Origin: an uncultured Aquimarina sp.
GTDB lineage: Bacteria; Bacteroidota; Bacteroidia; Flavobacteriales; Flavobacteriaceae
Direction: 5' to 3'
Length of the DNA: 64,000 bases
Assembly: GCA_947500505.1 (NCBI GenBank)
Contig: CANMSL010000013.1
Coordinates: forward strand, 1-64,000
A program made the translations under genes and the position numbers. The stretch's first letter is position 1. Each line of letters begins with the position of its first letter. Below are positions 43,802-52,519 of the stretch, piece after piece. The notes under the pieces were generated by a model. It was not told the DNA's origin, did not search any database, and worked only from the letters and a program-made list of their open reading frames with translations.

Positions 43802-45154
43802 TTAATCAAATAGCAACTTATATAGGTCATTCCCATTTGCAAATAACAATAAAGTGATAAGAATTACAAAGCCTATAAGTTGTGCATATTCCATAAACTT
43901 ATCCCCGGGCTTTCTTCCTGTAACCATTTCATATAACAAAAACATTACGTGTCCTCCGTCTAATGCAGGAATTGGAAGAATGTTCATAAAAGCAAGTATG
44001 ATAGATATAAAGGCAGTGGTACCCCAAAATGCTCTCCAGTCCCAGGAATCTGGAAAAAGACCTCCTATGGCACCAAAACCTCCAACACCCTTATATGCTC
44101 CTGTACTAGGGTTAAAGATTTTCTTCATCTGTTTTACATAACTTCCTAACGTGCTAACACCTCTGTTGATTCCAGCTGGGATTGATTCTAAAAATGAATA
44201 TTTAATTGTTTTAACGGCAAAGACACCTCTTTCTTCAAGTTCCTCCAGCTTTAAAGATCCAAGAGCTACGCCTAATTTACCATCACTATTTATTTTTGCT
44301 TCAATATTTGTTTCTGAGTTATTTCTTAGTACGGTAAAAGTTGCTTGCGAGTCTTTATTAGACTCTAATAATGAGGAAACTTCATCATAATATCGTACCT
44401 TTTGACCATTAACCGCAATAATTTCATCCCCCTTTTGAAAATCAACGCCTTTATTGTGAGAGTCTTTAGAGATTTCTTTGATTATAAAAGGTGTTCTGGG
44501 ATATAAAAAAGAAGTCTTTTCGTCCATCTCCAATAGCTTAGCAATAAAATCAACAGGAATTTCTTGCTCAAAAGTTCTACCATCCCTTTGGATGGTCATT
44601 TCATTACCGTTTATTATTTCTAAAGGTAGACTACCAAACTTTTCGATTGGATTTCCATCAACCGCGATGATGTTGTCACCTGTTTTGATCCCTAGTTTAT
44701 CACCAATTTCGGTATTTGTTACATGAAAACCATCTCTAAGGCTATTCGCTTTAATATATTGATCGCCATAAGCGTAGGATAGCGCAACATATATAATGAT
44801 CGCCAGAATAAAATTTACAGTGACACCACCAAGCATAATAATTAAACGTTGCCAGGCCGGTTTTGATCTGAATTCCCATGGTTGTGGAGGCCCGGCCATT
44901 TGCTCTTTATCCATACTCTCATCAATCATCCCGGCAATTTTCACGTAACCACCTAAGGGTAGCCATCCAATTCCATATTCGGTTTCGCCGATTTTCTTTT
45001 TAAAAAGAGAATATTTTACATCAAAAAATAAATAGAACTTTTCTACTCGGGTCTTAAATAATTTAGCAGGTATAAAGTGTCCTAATTCGTGCAAAACGAT
45101 TAGAATTGATAAACTTAATAATAGCTGTAATGCTTTTACAATAATGGGACTCAT
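43802..45154 (-). CDS. rseP: RIP metalloprotease RseP (site-2 protease)
   Basis: 450 aa, the usual RseP length. The zinc site VLHELGHFIPAK is at residues 21-32 in TM1; two PDZ domains follow (GIKTGDNIIAVDGNPI and FQKGDEIIAVNGQKV); the second metal motif NILPIPALDGGH is near residue 390, with C-terminal membrane helices. It cleaves anti-sigma factors and leftover signal peptides within the inner membrane. Single gene, divergent from the SCO gene. Confidence 0.95.
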   Translation of the reverse strand: MSPIIVKALQLLLSLSILIVLHELGHFIPAKLFKTRVEKFYLFFDVKYSLFKKKIGETEYGIGWLPLGGYVKIAGMIDESMDKEQMAGPPQPWEFRSKPAWQRLIIMLGGVTVNFILAIIIYVALSYAYGDQYIKANSLRDGFHVTNTEIGDKLGIKTGDNIIAVDGNPIEKFGSLPLEIINGNEMTIQRDGRTFEQEIPVDFIAKLLEMDEKTSFLYPRTPFIIKEISKDSHNKGVDFQKGDEIIAVNGQKVRYYDEVSSLLESNKDSQATFTVLRNNSETNIEAKINSDGKLGVALGSLKLEELEERGVFAVKTIKYSFLESIPAGINRGVSTLGSYVKQMKKIFNPSTGAYKGVGGFGAIGGLFPDSWDWRAFWGTTAFISIILAFMNILPIPALDGGHVMFLLYEMVTGRKPGDKFMEYAQLIGFVILITLLLFANGNDLYKLLFD

Positions 45155-45284
45155 ATGGCCTTATTCAAAATTAAATCACGCAAAAGTAACCTTTTAGAGT
45201 AGCTTATGAAAGAAATCTGGTGTACAGATTATTGTTTTAATATATTTTTAGCGAAAACTATAATTCTGTAAATGATAATCGTTG

Positions 45285-45292
45285 TAATTTTG
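45285..45292 (+). promoter_or_regulatory. -7 promoter box of the SCO gene
   Basis: TAATTTTG, perfect TAnnTTTG, 19 bases before the ATG at 45312. Confidence 0.5.
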
Positions 45293-45311
45293 CAAAGCTA
45301 AAAATATAGGT

Positions 45312-45980
45312 ATGCTTCGTTTTTTTGCTAAGTATAAATTCTTTGCTATTGTACTGTTTGTATTGTCGGCAATTATAATTGCTATTATCTACTCTATTCT
45401 AATTCCAAAAAGGATATTGCAGGTATATGAACCGGATATGGTAAGTTTAGAACTGGTAGACAGCACAGTGCAGCATGTTCGTAAATATCATAAAATTGCA
45501 GATTTCAACTTGATTAATCAGAATGGAGAAGTGGTTACACAAGCAGACTATAAGGATAAAATTTATGTAGCCGATTTCTTTTTTACTACCTGTCAGACTA
45601 TATGTCCGATTATGACAGATAATTTGAAAACAGTTCAGGAAAAATTAAAAAATGATCCCGAGGTTTTATTATTATCACATACAGTAATTCCTGAAACAGA
45701 TAGTGTTGCACAGCTTAAAAAATATGCAATAGAAAAAGGTATAGACGATCAGAAATGGAATTTAGTAACAGGAGATAAAAGGCATATTTATAATCTGGCC
45801 AGAAAATCATATTTAGTGGCAAAATCTGATGGGGATGGAGGCCCTTATGATATGATCCACACCGAAAATTTCGTGTTGGTTGATAAAAAAAAGCGTATTC
45901 GTGGTTTTTATGATGGCACAAAACCTGATGAGATTGATAGATTATTGGAGGATATAGAAGTGTTGAAAAAGAATAAGTAA
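45312..45980 (+). CDS. SCO1/SenC family copper chaperone
   Basis: 222 aa. N-terminal membrane anchor (residues 10-29), then a thioredoxin fold with the copper-binding TTCQTICPIM motif (CxxxC, about residues 97-101) and the conserved His in YDMIHTENFVLVD near 175-187. SCO proteins deliver copper to the CuA centre of cytochrome c oxidase in the periplasm. Divergent from rseP. Confidence 0.92.
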   Translation: MLRFFAKYKFFAIVLFVLSAIIIAIIYSILIPKRILQVYEPDMVSLELVDSTVQHVRKYHKIADFNLINQNGEVVTQADYKDKIYVADFFFTTCQTICPIMTDNLKTVQEKLKNDPEVLLLSHTVIPETDSVAQLKKYAIEKGIDDQKWNLVTGDKRHIYNLARKSYLVAKSDGDGGPYDMIHTENFVLVDKKKRIRGFYDGTKPDEIDRLLEDIEVLKKNK

Positions 45981-46020
45981 TCTAGTTGTTCTCGTAATAT
46001 AAATACGAGAACAACTAGAT
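45980..46020. terminator. Bidirectional terminator-like inverted repeat
   Basis: Perfect 17-bp stem from ATCTAGTTGTTCTCGTA with a 7-nt loop, lying between the convergent SCO and astacin-like genes. The T run is weak, so it may also be an attenuating hairpin. Confidence 0.75.
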
Positions 46021-46028
46021 CTAGAATT

Positions 46029-46889
46029 TTAGTCATAAATTTTATTTACAACCTTAATATCCCTATTACTAAGCCCATTTCTTTGTACAGAAAATGTGCT
46101 TCCATCTTTCTTAACAATAGTTGGTAAATTATTTTTGCTAAAATAATAAGATCCGTACATCATCACTGAATTAAAATTGAATCTTGTTGTCTTTACATTT
46201 GGATAGGATTGTTTAATAAAATTCCCACCCTTACCTTCAACGATGTTATTCCAATTGATTTTCACAAACCTATTTCTTTGGGGATGTGATTGTTCATGAA
46301 ACATACCGATGGCATGACCTATCTCATGAATGGTATTTCCGGTGGAACAATTATTACCAAGAGATATAATTTGTTGTCCGCCAACTTTACCTATTTTCGA
46401 AAAACATCCACCGTTATTTGTAAAATAAATATAATTAGGTTCATATGGATTATAAATTCTGTTCACGAACCGTATTTTTGTGTTTGCTTCCCAATGTGCA
46501 ATGGCATTTGTTATACGTTGTTTATTAGGAAGGTTTCCATCAATAGAATAAGTAACCAGATAAATTCCTCCTGATTTAGGCCATCTTTTTGCAACGTTGT
46601 TCAAGATAGTTCCTTTGGCACTGGTATTTGATTTTGCAATTTGGTCTTCTGATAAAACCATATCTCCAAGAATATAGTTTCCATCAACATATTCAAAATC
46701 TACTTGGGATCCAAAGAATTTTTTAGTAATTACTTTAGAAGATTCTGGGAACATCGGTTTGTAGAATTCTCTATTTTCCTTTGCGATATGTTCTTTTGTT
46801 TCAAGAGAATCATCAATATTTTCCTGTTGACAAGAACTTATTAGAAACGTAAAGCAAAAGAGAAAATAAAGTTTTGTTTGATTTTTCAT
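46029..46889 (-). CDS. Astacin-like (M12A) zinc metalloprotease lipoprotein
   Basis: 286 aa. Lipobox ISSC near residue 20. The catalytic signature HEIGHAIGMFHEQSHPQR (about residues 190-207) is the full astacin HExxHxxGxxHE motif, and the Met-turn MMYGSYYF follows about 45 residues later, with the Tyr ligand intact. It is predicted to act at the cell envelope or surface. It lies 43 bases downstream of another lipoprotein gene that carries leader copy D, so it is probably expressed from the same transcript. Confidence 0.92.
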   Translation of the reverse strand: MKNQTKLYFLFCFTFLISSCQQENIDDSLETKEHIAKENREFYKPMFPESSKVITKKFFGSQVDFEYVDGNYILGDMVLSEDQIAKSNTSAKGTILNNVAKRWPKSGGIYLVTYSIDGNLPNKQRITNAIAHWEANTKIRFVNRIYNPYEPNYIYFTNNGGCFSKIGKVGGQQIISLGNNCSTGNTIHEIGHAIGMFHEQSHPQRNRFVKINWNNIVEGKGGNFIKQSYPNVKTTRFNFNSVMMYGSYYFSKNNLPTIVKKDGSTFSVQRNGLSNRDIKVVNKIYD

Positions 46890-46932
46890 AGAAAAAAGAT
46901 TTGAATGATTTTAAATTTTAAAACAGAATATC

Positions 46933-47391
46933 TTACCATTCAGGTTCTAACCCAATTGTAAAAGATGTTGGTGTACATCGGGTATAAGAAACAGCAATTC
47001 CATCTTTGTTTATATAGCAGATTAGTTTTTCATCCCATCCATCAGGGCAGTCAGGTGTCCAGGGTGGTAAGTTTCCAGCTGAGGGGATCACAAGTTTATC
47101 AAAGACTACAAGATGCTGATCTCTTTTCAGGATTTGAAATCCAACAACTCTTGCTCTTTGGGTTCTAATGAACAAAGTACTACCGGTTCTTTCGTTTTTT
47201 GCTACAAGATGAATACCATCTTTTTCGGGTTTTTCAATCGTATATTCATCAAATTTTTCAATTCTTTTGGTAATATCATTTTTTGATAAAGATAGATTCT
47301 CCGATTCGAGATTTTGTTTTTCACAAGAAATGAATCCAAAAATTAAAAAGACCATACTTATCTTGAATAAAAGTTTTTTTAAGTTTTTCAT
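46933..47391 (-). CDS. Lipoprotein of unknown function, first gene of the astacin operon
   Basis: 152 aa. Signal peptide with lipobox ending FISC near residue 23; a charged linker; then a domain with FIRTQRARVVGFQIL and a Cys pair region (DCPDGWDEKLICY, then RCTPTSF). No family recognised; the three Cys residues in the C-terminal part may form disulfides. Its 5' region carries leader copy D, the same element found in front of three peptide precursors at 35-38 kb. Confidence 0.65.
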   Translation of the reverse strand: MKNLKKLLFKISMVFLIFGFISCEKQNLESENLSLSKNDITKRIEKFDEYTIEKPEKDGIHLVAKNERTGSTLFIRTQRARVVGFQILKRDQHLVVFDKLVIPSAGNLPPWTPDCPDGWDEKLICYINKDGIAVSYTRCTPTSFTIGLEPEW

Positions 47392-47412
47392 TTTTTTAGG
47401 TTTTAATACGTG

Positions 47413-47458
47413 TTAAAATGCTTACTCTATTTTTCGGCTTTTCAGCGTCCGCCTTTCT
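47413..47458 (-). promoter_or_regulatory. Structured leader element, copy D (minus strand)
   Basis: Hairpin GGC (47453-47451) / GCC (47438-47436) with the 12-nt loop GGACGCTGAAAA, then ATAGAGTAAGCATTTTAA. A TAAATTTA sequence just upstream resembles the -7 box. It lies 21 bases before the ATG at 47391 and about 9 kb from the other copies, in front of a non-RiPP gene. Confidence 0.7.
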
Positions 47459-47502
47459 AAATTTAGATGGAATGAAATTACCTTTAGAGTGCAGTACAGA
47501 TA

Positions 47503-47533
47503 TCCGAAAATTTTGAATTTCAAAATATTCGGA
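47503..47533. repeat. Inverted repeat upstream of leader copy D
   Basis: TCCGAA-a-ATTTTG / CAAAAT-a-TTCGGA, 12 paired bases with one symmetric mismatch and a 5-nt centre. It lies between the divergent lipoprotein and feoA genes; possible operator or hairpin. The rest of the 330-base gap holds the feoA promoter and nothing else I can name. Confidence 0.55.
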
Positions 47534-47684
47534 CGTATTTCGGGTGATTTACCCTATTGTTAACGGGGCTAAAAACGGTGATGTTTTAAGCTTTTACGAT
47601 AAAATGAATAAAACATTGGCGCTATTTTAATTGTTTTAAAAAGGTTTTTACAAAAGATAGCTTTTCCAATACATATTTTTCCAC

Positions 47685-47692
47685 TACTTTTG
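47685..47692 (+). promoter_or_regulatory. -7 promoter box of feoA
   Basis: TACTTTTG, perfect TAnnTTTG. Transcription would begin near 47699, which rules out the in-frame TTG at 47695 as start and supports the TTG at 47722. Confidence 0.6.
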
Positions 47693-47721
47693 CCTTGTTT
47701 AAAATTAATCTAAATAAGCAC

Positions 47722-47949
47722 TTGAAAATAACTATTGCAAATCTCAAACGCGGTCAACGTGGGTTGATTAAGGAAATAACCTCGGATATTATTCCACTAA
47801 AATTATTAGAAATGGGATGTTTACCCGGTAATGAGGTTCAGTTATTGCAGACAGCACCTTTTCAATGTCCAATGTATCTTACCATAAATGGTAGCCACCT
47901 TGCTATACGTAAAGAAATTGCTTCACAGATTGAGATTGAAATTATATAA
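47722..47949 (+). CDS. feoA: FeoA ferrous iron transport accessory protein
   Basis: 75 aa from TTG at 47722, the usual FeoA length; the further in-frame TTG at 47695 lies inside the promoter. SH3-like FeoA domain with IANLKRGQRGLIKEI, LKLLEMGCLPGNEVQLL and a C-terminal GSHLAIRKEIASQIEI. FeoA is thought to assist FeoB-mediated Fe(II) uptake. It is followed 13 bases later by feoB. Confidence 0.9.
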   Translation: MKITIANLKRGQRGLIKEITSDIIPLKLLEMGCLPGNEVQLLQTAPFQCPMYLTINGSHLAIRKEIASQIEIEII

Positions 47950-47962
47950 CTAGATTATTTTT

Positions 47963-50059
47963 ATGGCTAAGCAGATTAAAGTTTCACTTATCGGAAACCC
48001 AAACACAGGTAAAACATCAGTGTTTAATTTGCTAACAGGACTTAATCAACAGGTTGGTAACTACCCTGGAATTACAGTAGAAAAGAAAGAAGGAGTATGT
48101 AAATTACCTCGTGGTACTAAGGCACACATACTTGATTTGCCAGGTACCTATAGTCTTAATGCCTCATCATTAGATGAGAATGTGGTCATAGAAATTTTAT
48201 TGAACAAAAAGGATAAAGATTTTCCAGATGTAGCTGTTGTAGTAAGTGATGTCGAAAATCTTAAAAGGAATTTACTACTATTTACTCAAATCAAAGATTT
48301 AGAAATTCCTACGATTTTGGTCATTAATATGGCGGATCGAATGAAAAGAAAAGGTATTTCATTGAATATTCCTTTACTTGAGAAAGAACTAAATACTAAA
48401 ATTGCCTTGGTAAGTGCCAGAAAAAACCAAGGTATAGATGAGCTTAAAAAACTAATCCTATCATATTCATTGCTATCAACTAAACCTTGTGTGAATGCCC
48501 TGACTTTTGCTCCTGATTATTTTGACAGACTGAAGAAAGCATTTCCTAATCAATCAATTTATAAACTATGGTTAGTTATAACACAAGATGTTAACTTCAG
48601 AAAAATTGATAAAAAGAAATCTTCGGTAGCGCCTGATTTTGAAATTAAATCTGAAAGCGAACTAAAGCGATTTCAACAAAAAGAGACTATTAAAAGATAT
48701 CAATTTATTAATGAGATCCTTAAAAAAGGGTTAGTAGTTGATGAAAGGGCTGCAACTGGTATGAGAGCTAAGCTGGATAGAGTTCTGACTCATAAGTTTT
48801 GGGGGTACTTTATTTTCTTTTCCATATTATTATTGATTTTTCAGGCAATTTATGATTGGTCGTCATATCCAATGGATTTAATTGATGAAGGGTTTGCCTG
48901 GTTAAGTGAAGCTACTAAATCTGCCCTCCCGTCGGGACCATTTATAGATTTGATTACAGAGGGTATCATACCCGGATTAGGCGGTATCGTAATTTTTATT
49001 CCTCAGATAGCATTTTTATTTCTCTTTATTTCTATTCTCGAAGAAAGTGGATATATGAGTCGTGTGGTCTTTTTGATGGATAGGGTAATGAGGCGATTTG
49101 GGTTAAGTGGTAAAAGTGTTGTGCCTTTAGTTTCGGGTACAGCTTGTGCTATTCCGGCAGTAATGGCTACCAGAAATATAGAAAACTGGAAAGAACGTCT
49201 TATTACCATTTTAGTAGTTCCCTTTACCACGTGCTCAGCAAGATTACCTGTGTATTTAATTATAATTACCTTGGTGATTCCTGACGAAAAAGTAGGATGG
49301 ATATTTAGTTACCAGAGCCTTACATTGATGTTGCTTTATTTTATTGGTTTTGGAGCGGCTGTAGGATCCGCGTGGTTACTAAATAAAATACTTAAGATTA
49401 AAAGTAAAAATTATTTTGTGATCGAAATGCCCGGATATAAAATTCCATTGCTGAAAAATGTAGCTATTAATGTAGTTGAAAAAACAAAAGCGTTTATTTT
49501 TGGTGCTGGAAAGATAATCCTGGCAATTTCTATTATTCTGTGGGTTTTAGCAAGTTTCGGACCTAATGAAAATTTCAATAATGCTGAAGAAATAGTAACT
49601 TCTCAATATACTGATTTATCACAAGAAAAATTAGATCAAAAAATTGCTTCTTATAAATTAGAATATTCTTTTATAGGATATGCAGGCAAAGCCATTGAAC
49701 CAATTGTTGCTCCGCTTGGTTATGACTGGAAAATAGGAATCGGAATCATAAGCTCTTTTGCAGCAAGAGAAGTTTTTGTAGGAACTTTGGCAACAATCTA
49801 TAGTGTAGGAAGTGATGAGGAGGAAACAATAAAAAACAGAATGGCGGCAGAGGTTAATCCGGTTACAGGAGGTCCATTATTTAATCTCGCAAGTGGAATT
49901 TCTTTGTTGTTGTTTTATGCGTTTGCCATGCAGTGTATGAGTACTTTGGCTGTTGTAAAGAGAGAAACCAACAGTTGGAAATGGCCAATGGTACAATTGG
50001 TATTCATGAGTGTACTGGCATATAGTGTCGCTCTTATGGTTTATCAAATTTTGAAGTAG
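47963..50059 (+). CDS. feoB: Ferrous iron transporter FeoB
   Basis: 698 aa. The N-terminal G domain has G1 GNPNTGKTS near residue 10, the switch-I YPGITVEKKEG, G3 DLPGTYSL near 53 and G4 NMADRMK near 121. The membrane part carries both Gate domains with the conserved IPAVMATRNIENWKERL and FAAREVFVGTL segments. It moves Fe(II) across the inner membrane. Operon feoA-feoB-Cys-rich peptide. Confidence 0.97.
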   Translation: MAKQIKVSLIGNPNTGKTSVFNLLTGLNQQVGNYPGITVEKKEGVCKLPRGTKAHILDLPGTYSLNASSLDENVVIEILLNKKDKDFPDVAVVVSDVENLKRNLLLFTQIKDLEIPTILVINMADRMKRKGISLNIPLLEKELNTKIALVSARKNQGIDELKKLILSYSLLSTKPCVNALTFAPDYFDRLKKAFPNQSIYKLWLVITQDVNFRKIDKKKSSVAPDFEIKSESELKRFQQKETIKRYQFINEILKKGLVVDERAATGMRAKLDRVLTHKFWGYFIFFSILLLIFQAIYDWSSYPMDLIDEGFAWLSEATKSALPSGPFIDLITEGIIPGLGGIVIFIPQIAFLFLFISILEESGYMSRVVFLMDRVMRRFGLSGKSVVPLVSGTACAIPAVMATRNIENWKERLITILVVPFTTCSARLPVYLIIITLVIPDEKVGWIFSYQSLTLMLLYFIGFGAAVGSAWLLNKILKIKSKNYFVIEMPGYKIPLLKNVAINVVEKTKAFIFGAGKIILAISIILWVLASFGPNENFNNAEEIVTSQYTDLSQEKLDQKIASYKLEYSFIGYAGKAIEPIVAPLGYDWKIGIGIISSFAAREVFVGTLATIYSVGSDEEETIKNRMAAEVNPVTGGPLFNLASGISLLLFYAFAMQCMSTLAVVKRETNSWKWPMVQLVFMSVLAYSVALMVYQILK

Positions 50060-50098
50060 AAAAATTTAGTTTTCGTATCTTTAATCGACTAAAAATAT

Positions 50099-50251
50099 AT
50101 GAATTTACTTATCCAAAATATATTAGTATTAGTAGTTTTTGTGGTGGCAATTGGTTTTTTGATTAAAAAATTCTTTTGGAAACCACAGATTTCTTCTTTA
50201 AATAAAAAATCTCCAGGCACTTGTGGTAAGAATGGTTGTGGTTGTCACTAA
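50099..50251 (+). CDS. FeoB-associated Cys-rich membrane protein
   Basis: 50 aa from the ATG at 50099, 39 bases after feoB. One N-terminal membrane helix (residues 4-22), then FWKPQ and a C-terminal CGKNGCGCH cluster, the layout of the FeoB-associated Cys-rich family (PF12669). It probably binds iron or aids FeoB. Too short for long-ORF calling but well supported by context and sequence. Confidence 0.88.
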   Translation: MNLLIQNILVLVVFVVAIGFLIKKFFWKPQISSLNKKSPGTCGKNGCGCH

Positions 50252-50258
50252 CCTAGTT

Positions 50259-50480
50259 ATGACTACGATACTTATTTTAGTAGCCTATTGGTTCGATTAT
50301 AGAGCAAACAAAGAACATTTTGCCTCAGATCTTAAAGGCGGATTGATATTTATACTATTACTGATCATTACTTTTTCTTTTGTATGTTTTATTTTGAGAG
50401 TGGGGATTTTATATGCGATTTTGACGGTCGTAATAGTGATACCCATAAGTTTATTTATAAAATATTTTGTAGAAAAGTGA
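50259..50480 (+). CDS. Small membrane protein of unknown function
   Basis: 73 aa from the ATG at 50259 (a GTG at 50223 is in frame but would overlap the Feo peptide gene). Three hydrophobic segments: residues 1-10, then LIFILLLIITFSFVCFILRVGILYAILTV split by one Arg, and a short C-terminal ILFIKYF. No family recognised. It starts 8 bases after the Feo peptide stop, so it may belong to the feo operon. Confidence 0.6.
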   Translation: MTTILILVAYWFDYRANKEHFASDLKGGLIFILLLIITFSFVCFILRVGILYAILTVVIVIPISLFIKYFVEK

Positions 50481-50481
50481 T

Positions 50482-51405
50482 CTATTTTCTTCTTAACCAT
50501 GATAAAGAACCATTACTACTAATTAGATACACACCTATAAAAATTAAAACACAGCATAATAGTTTTGCTACTGTAATATCTCCTCTATATTGACTATCAA
50601 CTATAAAATAGGTCATACCAGCTACCAACAACATGGCTACAGCTGGTTGTACATAGATATAACTGCTGGAAACAGTAGGTTTTACAAATTGCAAAGCAAA
50701 CATATTAAGCAAATAGGCTAAAAATGTAGGTCCTATAACTACATAACATAGAGAAATCCAGTTAGAAATTTGGTAAGAACTAAAATCGGTATCTAATAGT
50801 TGACCTATACATAAAGGGAACATAAAAATAAAACCAAATAAAAACGTCCAGACTATAACTGTTATTGGCTTATATTTTACCATCATTGGTTTGACAATAA
50901 CCAGATAGAAAGAAAATGCTAAAGCATTAATACCAATAAAAATGTTTCCCTTTAAAGATCCTGTTCCTAATTCTGAGTTTCCTAAATAAATCAATAAAAT
51001 CGCACCAATCCCTCCAATAGATATACCAAGGATTCTATACATAGTGAGCGGCTCTTTAAGGAGGAAATAGCTAATGATTACCGTAAATATGGGCATCGCA
51101 GTGACAATGATAGCGGCATCAACGGGAGAGGTCAGACTTAATCCATTCATTGAGAAAAATTGATTTGTAGCAACTCCTAGAAATCCACAAAGAAGTAGTC
51201 TAGGGATATCTTTTTTCTCTACTTTTTCTTTAATAAAAAATTTAAGTATCAAAAATAAAAGTCCGGCGCCGCTGATCCTTAGGAAAACTAAAGCAGAGGC
51301 ACCAATTTTATCGGGCATTAATCCTTTGGCAATAAGATAATTTGCTCCATAGATCATATTAACACTTAATAACGCAATATGAGCTTTGGCTTGATTAGAA
51401 ATCAT
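50482..51405 (-). CDS. EamA/DMT family transporter (second copy)
   Basis: 307 aa, ten predicted membrane helices and two EamA repeats, with NMIYGANYLIAKGLMPDKIG at the N-terminus and PTFLAYLLNMFALQFVKPT in the second half. It is clearly paralogous to the protein at 11226-12119 (same opening and same late motifs). Exporter of unidentified metabolites in the inner membrane. It converges on the small membrane protein gene with a 1-base gap. Confidence 0.9.
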   Translation of the reverse strand: MISNQAKAHIALLSVNMIYGANYLIAKGLMPDKIGASALVFLRISGAGLLFLILKFFIKEKVEKKDIPRLLLCGFLGVATNQFFSMNGLSLTSPVDAAIIVTAMPIFTVIISYFLLKEPLTMYRILGISIGGIGAILLIYLGNSELGTGSLKGNIFIGINALAFSFYLVIVKPMMVKYKPITVIVWTFLFGFIFMFPLCIGQLLDTDFSSYQISNWISLCYVVIGPTFLAYLLNMFALQFVKPTVSSSYIYVQPAVAMLLVAGMTYFIVDSQYRGDITVAKLLCCVLIFIGVYLISSNGSLSWLRRK

Positions 51406-51451
51406 CTCACAAATAAACTAAATAAAGGAAGATTGATAATGGTTGTAACAT

Positions 51452-51868
51452 TTATTTAACGAGTAGCTCTAGAAAATATTCCGAAGGATCTATCTTTCTA
51501 TTACTAGATGGATATGGACTAAGATTATATCCATGAACCGATTTCTCACCAGATTTAAACAGCTCTTTAGTAGTATCAGGAGTAATTGTATTAGCACCGA
51601 TTATAATTTCTTTTTCTTCCAAAAGCATATCTTTTTCGTAGAAGTTAACTAATACTTTTGCCTGCCCTGCCCAAACACAGGAAACATCAGATGGGCAACG
51701 CGAATCTTCAGTTACTTTTATGAATTCAATACTTTTAGTTCCAAAAGTAATCGAATTACCCATTTTTAATTTTGTAATTATCTGTGGAGTTTTTACTTTT
51801 TCTGCTGCGTCCTGTGCTTGAATTAATAGCGGACTTAAAACTAAAAGTAAATAAATCAATTGTTTCAT
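51452..51868 (-). CDS. Secreted protein of unknown function with a Cys-Trp motif
   Basis: 138 aa. Signal peptide ending LLIQAQ near residue 19. The domain has EDSRCPSDVSCVWAGQAKV near residues 55-73, a conserved DSRCPxxVxCVWAG block seen in many Bacteroidota exported proteins of unknown role, and a C-terminal PSEYFLELLVK strand. The Cys pair probably forms a disulfide. Overlaps the upstream GNAT gene by 4 bases. Confidence 0.7.
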   Translation of the reverse strand: MKQLIYLLLVLSPLLIQAQDAAEKVKTPQIITKLKMGNSITFGTKSIEFIKVTEDSRCPSDVSCVWAGQAKVLVNFYEKDMLLEEKEIIIGANTITPDTTKELFKSGEKSVHGYNLSPYPSSNRKIDPSEYFLELLVK

Positions 51869-52404
51869 TGTTCTTTTTTATTTGTGGATGGGTGATTTGT
51901 GTTTAATATAAAATATCTATGTTCATCCAGTATGCTGCCATTTTTTACAATAGCTTTTTGAAATACACCTTCTTTGATATATCCATTTTTCTCAAGTATT
52001 TTCATAGAAGCAATGTTATACTCAAATATACCAGCATAAATTCTTAGTAAATTTAATTTTTCAAATCCATACCTGGTGATTAAATCTATAGCCTGTGTAG
52101 TAATTCCTTTTCCCCAATAAGGTTCTCCAATCCAATATCCTATCTCCGCTGAATTCTTATATACATCATCTTGTACGATCAGGCTGATTATGCCACAGCA
52201 TTTATTTTTATATATAATTCCAAAACTTTGTTGTGGATTTTGGGATTGCGTTTTGTTAATGAAGAATTCTGCATCACTTTTCGTATATGGATATGGAAAA
52301 TGATCTCTTAAATTCTTCCAGATAGTAAAGTTATTAGCTAATTTGGCTATCTCTGGCGCGTCGGATAATTCCAGTTTTCTTATTTCGATTTTTCGACTTT
52401 CCAA
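51865..52404 (-). CDS. GNAT family N-acetyltransferase
   Basis: 179 aa. TTG start at 52404 (no ATG or GTG nearby in frame; the domain begins at once with EIRKLELSDAPEIAKL). Acetyl-CoA loop region EIGYWIGEPYWGKGITTQAIDLI near residue 92 and the LRIYAGIFEYNIASMKILEKNGY segment identify a RimJ/RimL-like enzyme. Substrate unknown. Coupled to the small secreted protein by an ATGA overlap. Confidence 0.88.
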   Translation of the reverse strand: MESRKIEIRKLELSDAPEIAKLANNFTIWKNLRDHFPYPYTKSDAEFFINKTQSQNPQQSFGIIYKNKCCGIISLIVQDDVYKNSAEIGYWIGEPYWGKGITTQAIDLITRYGFEKLNLLRIYAGIFEYNIASMKILEKNGYIKEGVFQKAIVKNGSILDEHRYFILNTNHPSTNKKEQ

Positions 52405-52519
52405 TTTTTTACTTTTAATAAGGTGTAGGACTTAATATCCACTCAATATATAAATTAATACTAAATAGTTTAAAATTCAGTTACTTTTTGATTTTTCATA
52501 ATATCTTTAGACACTGAAT

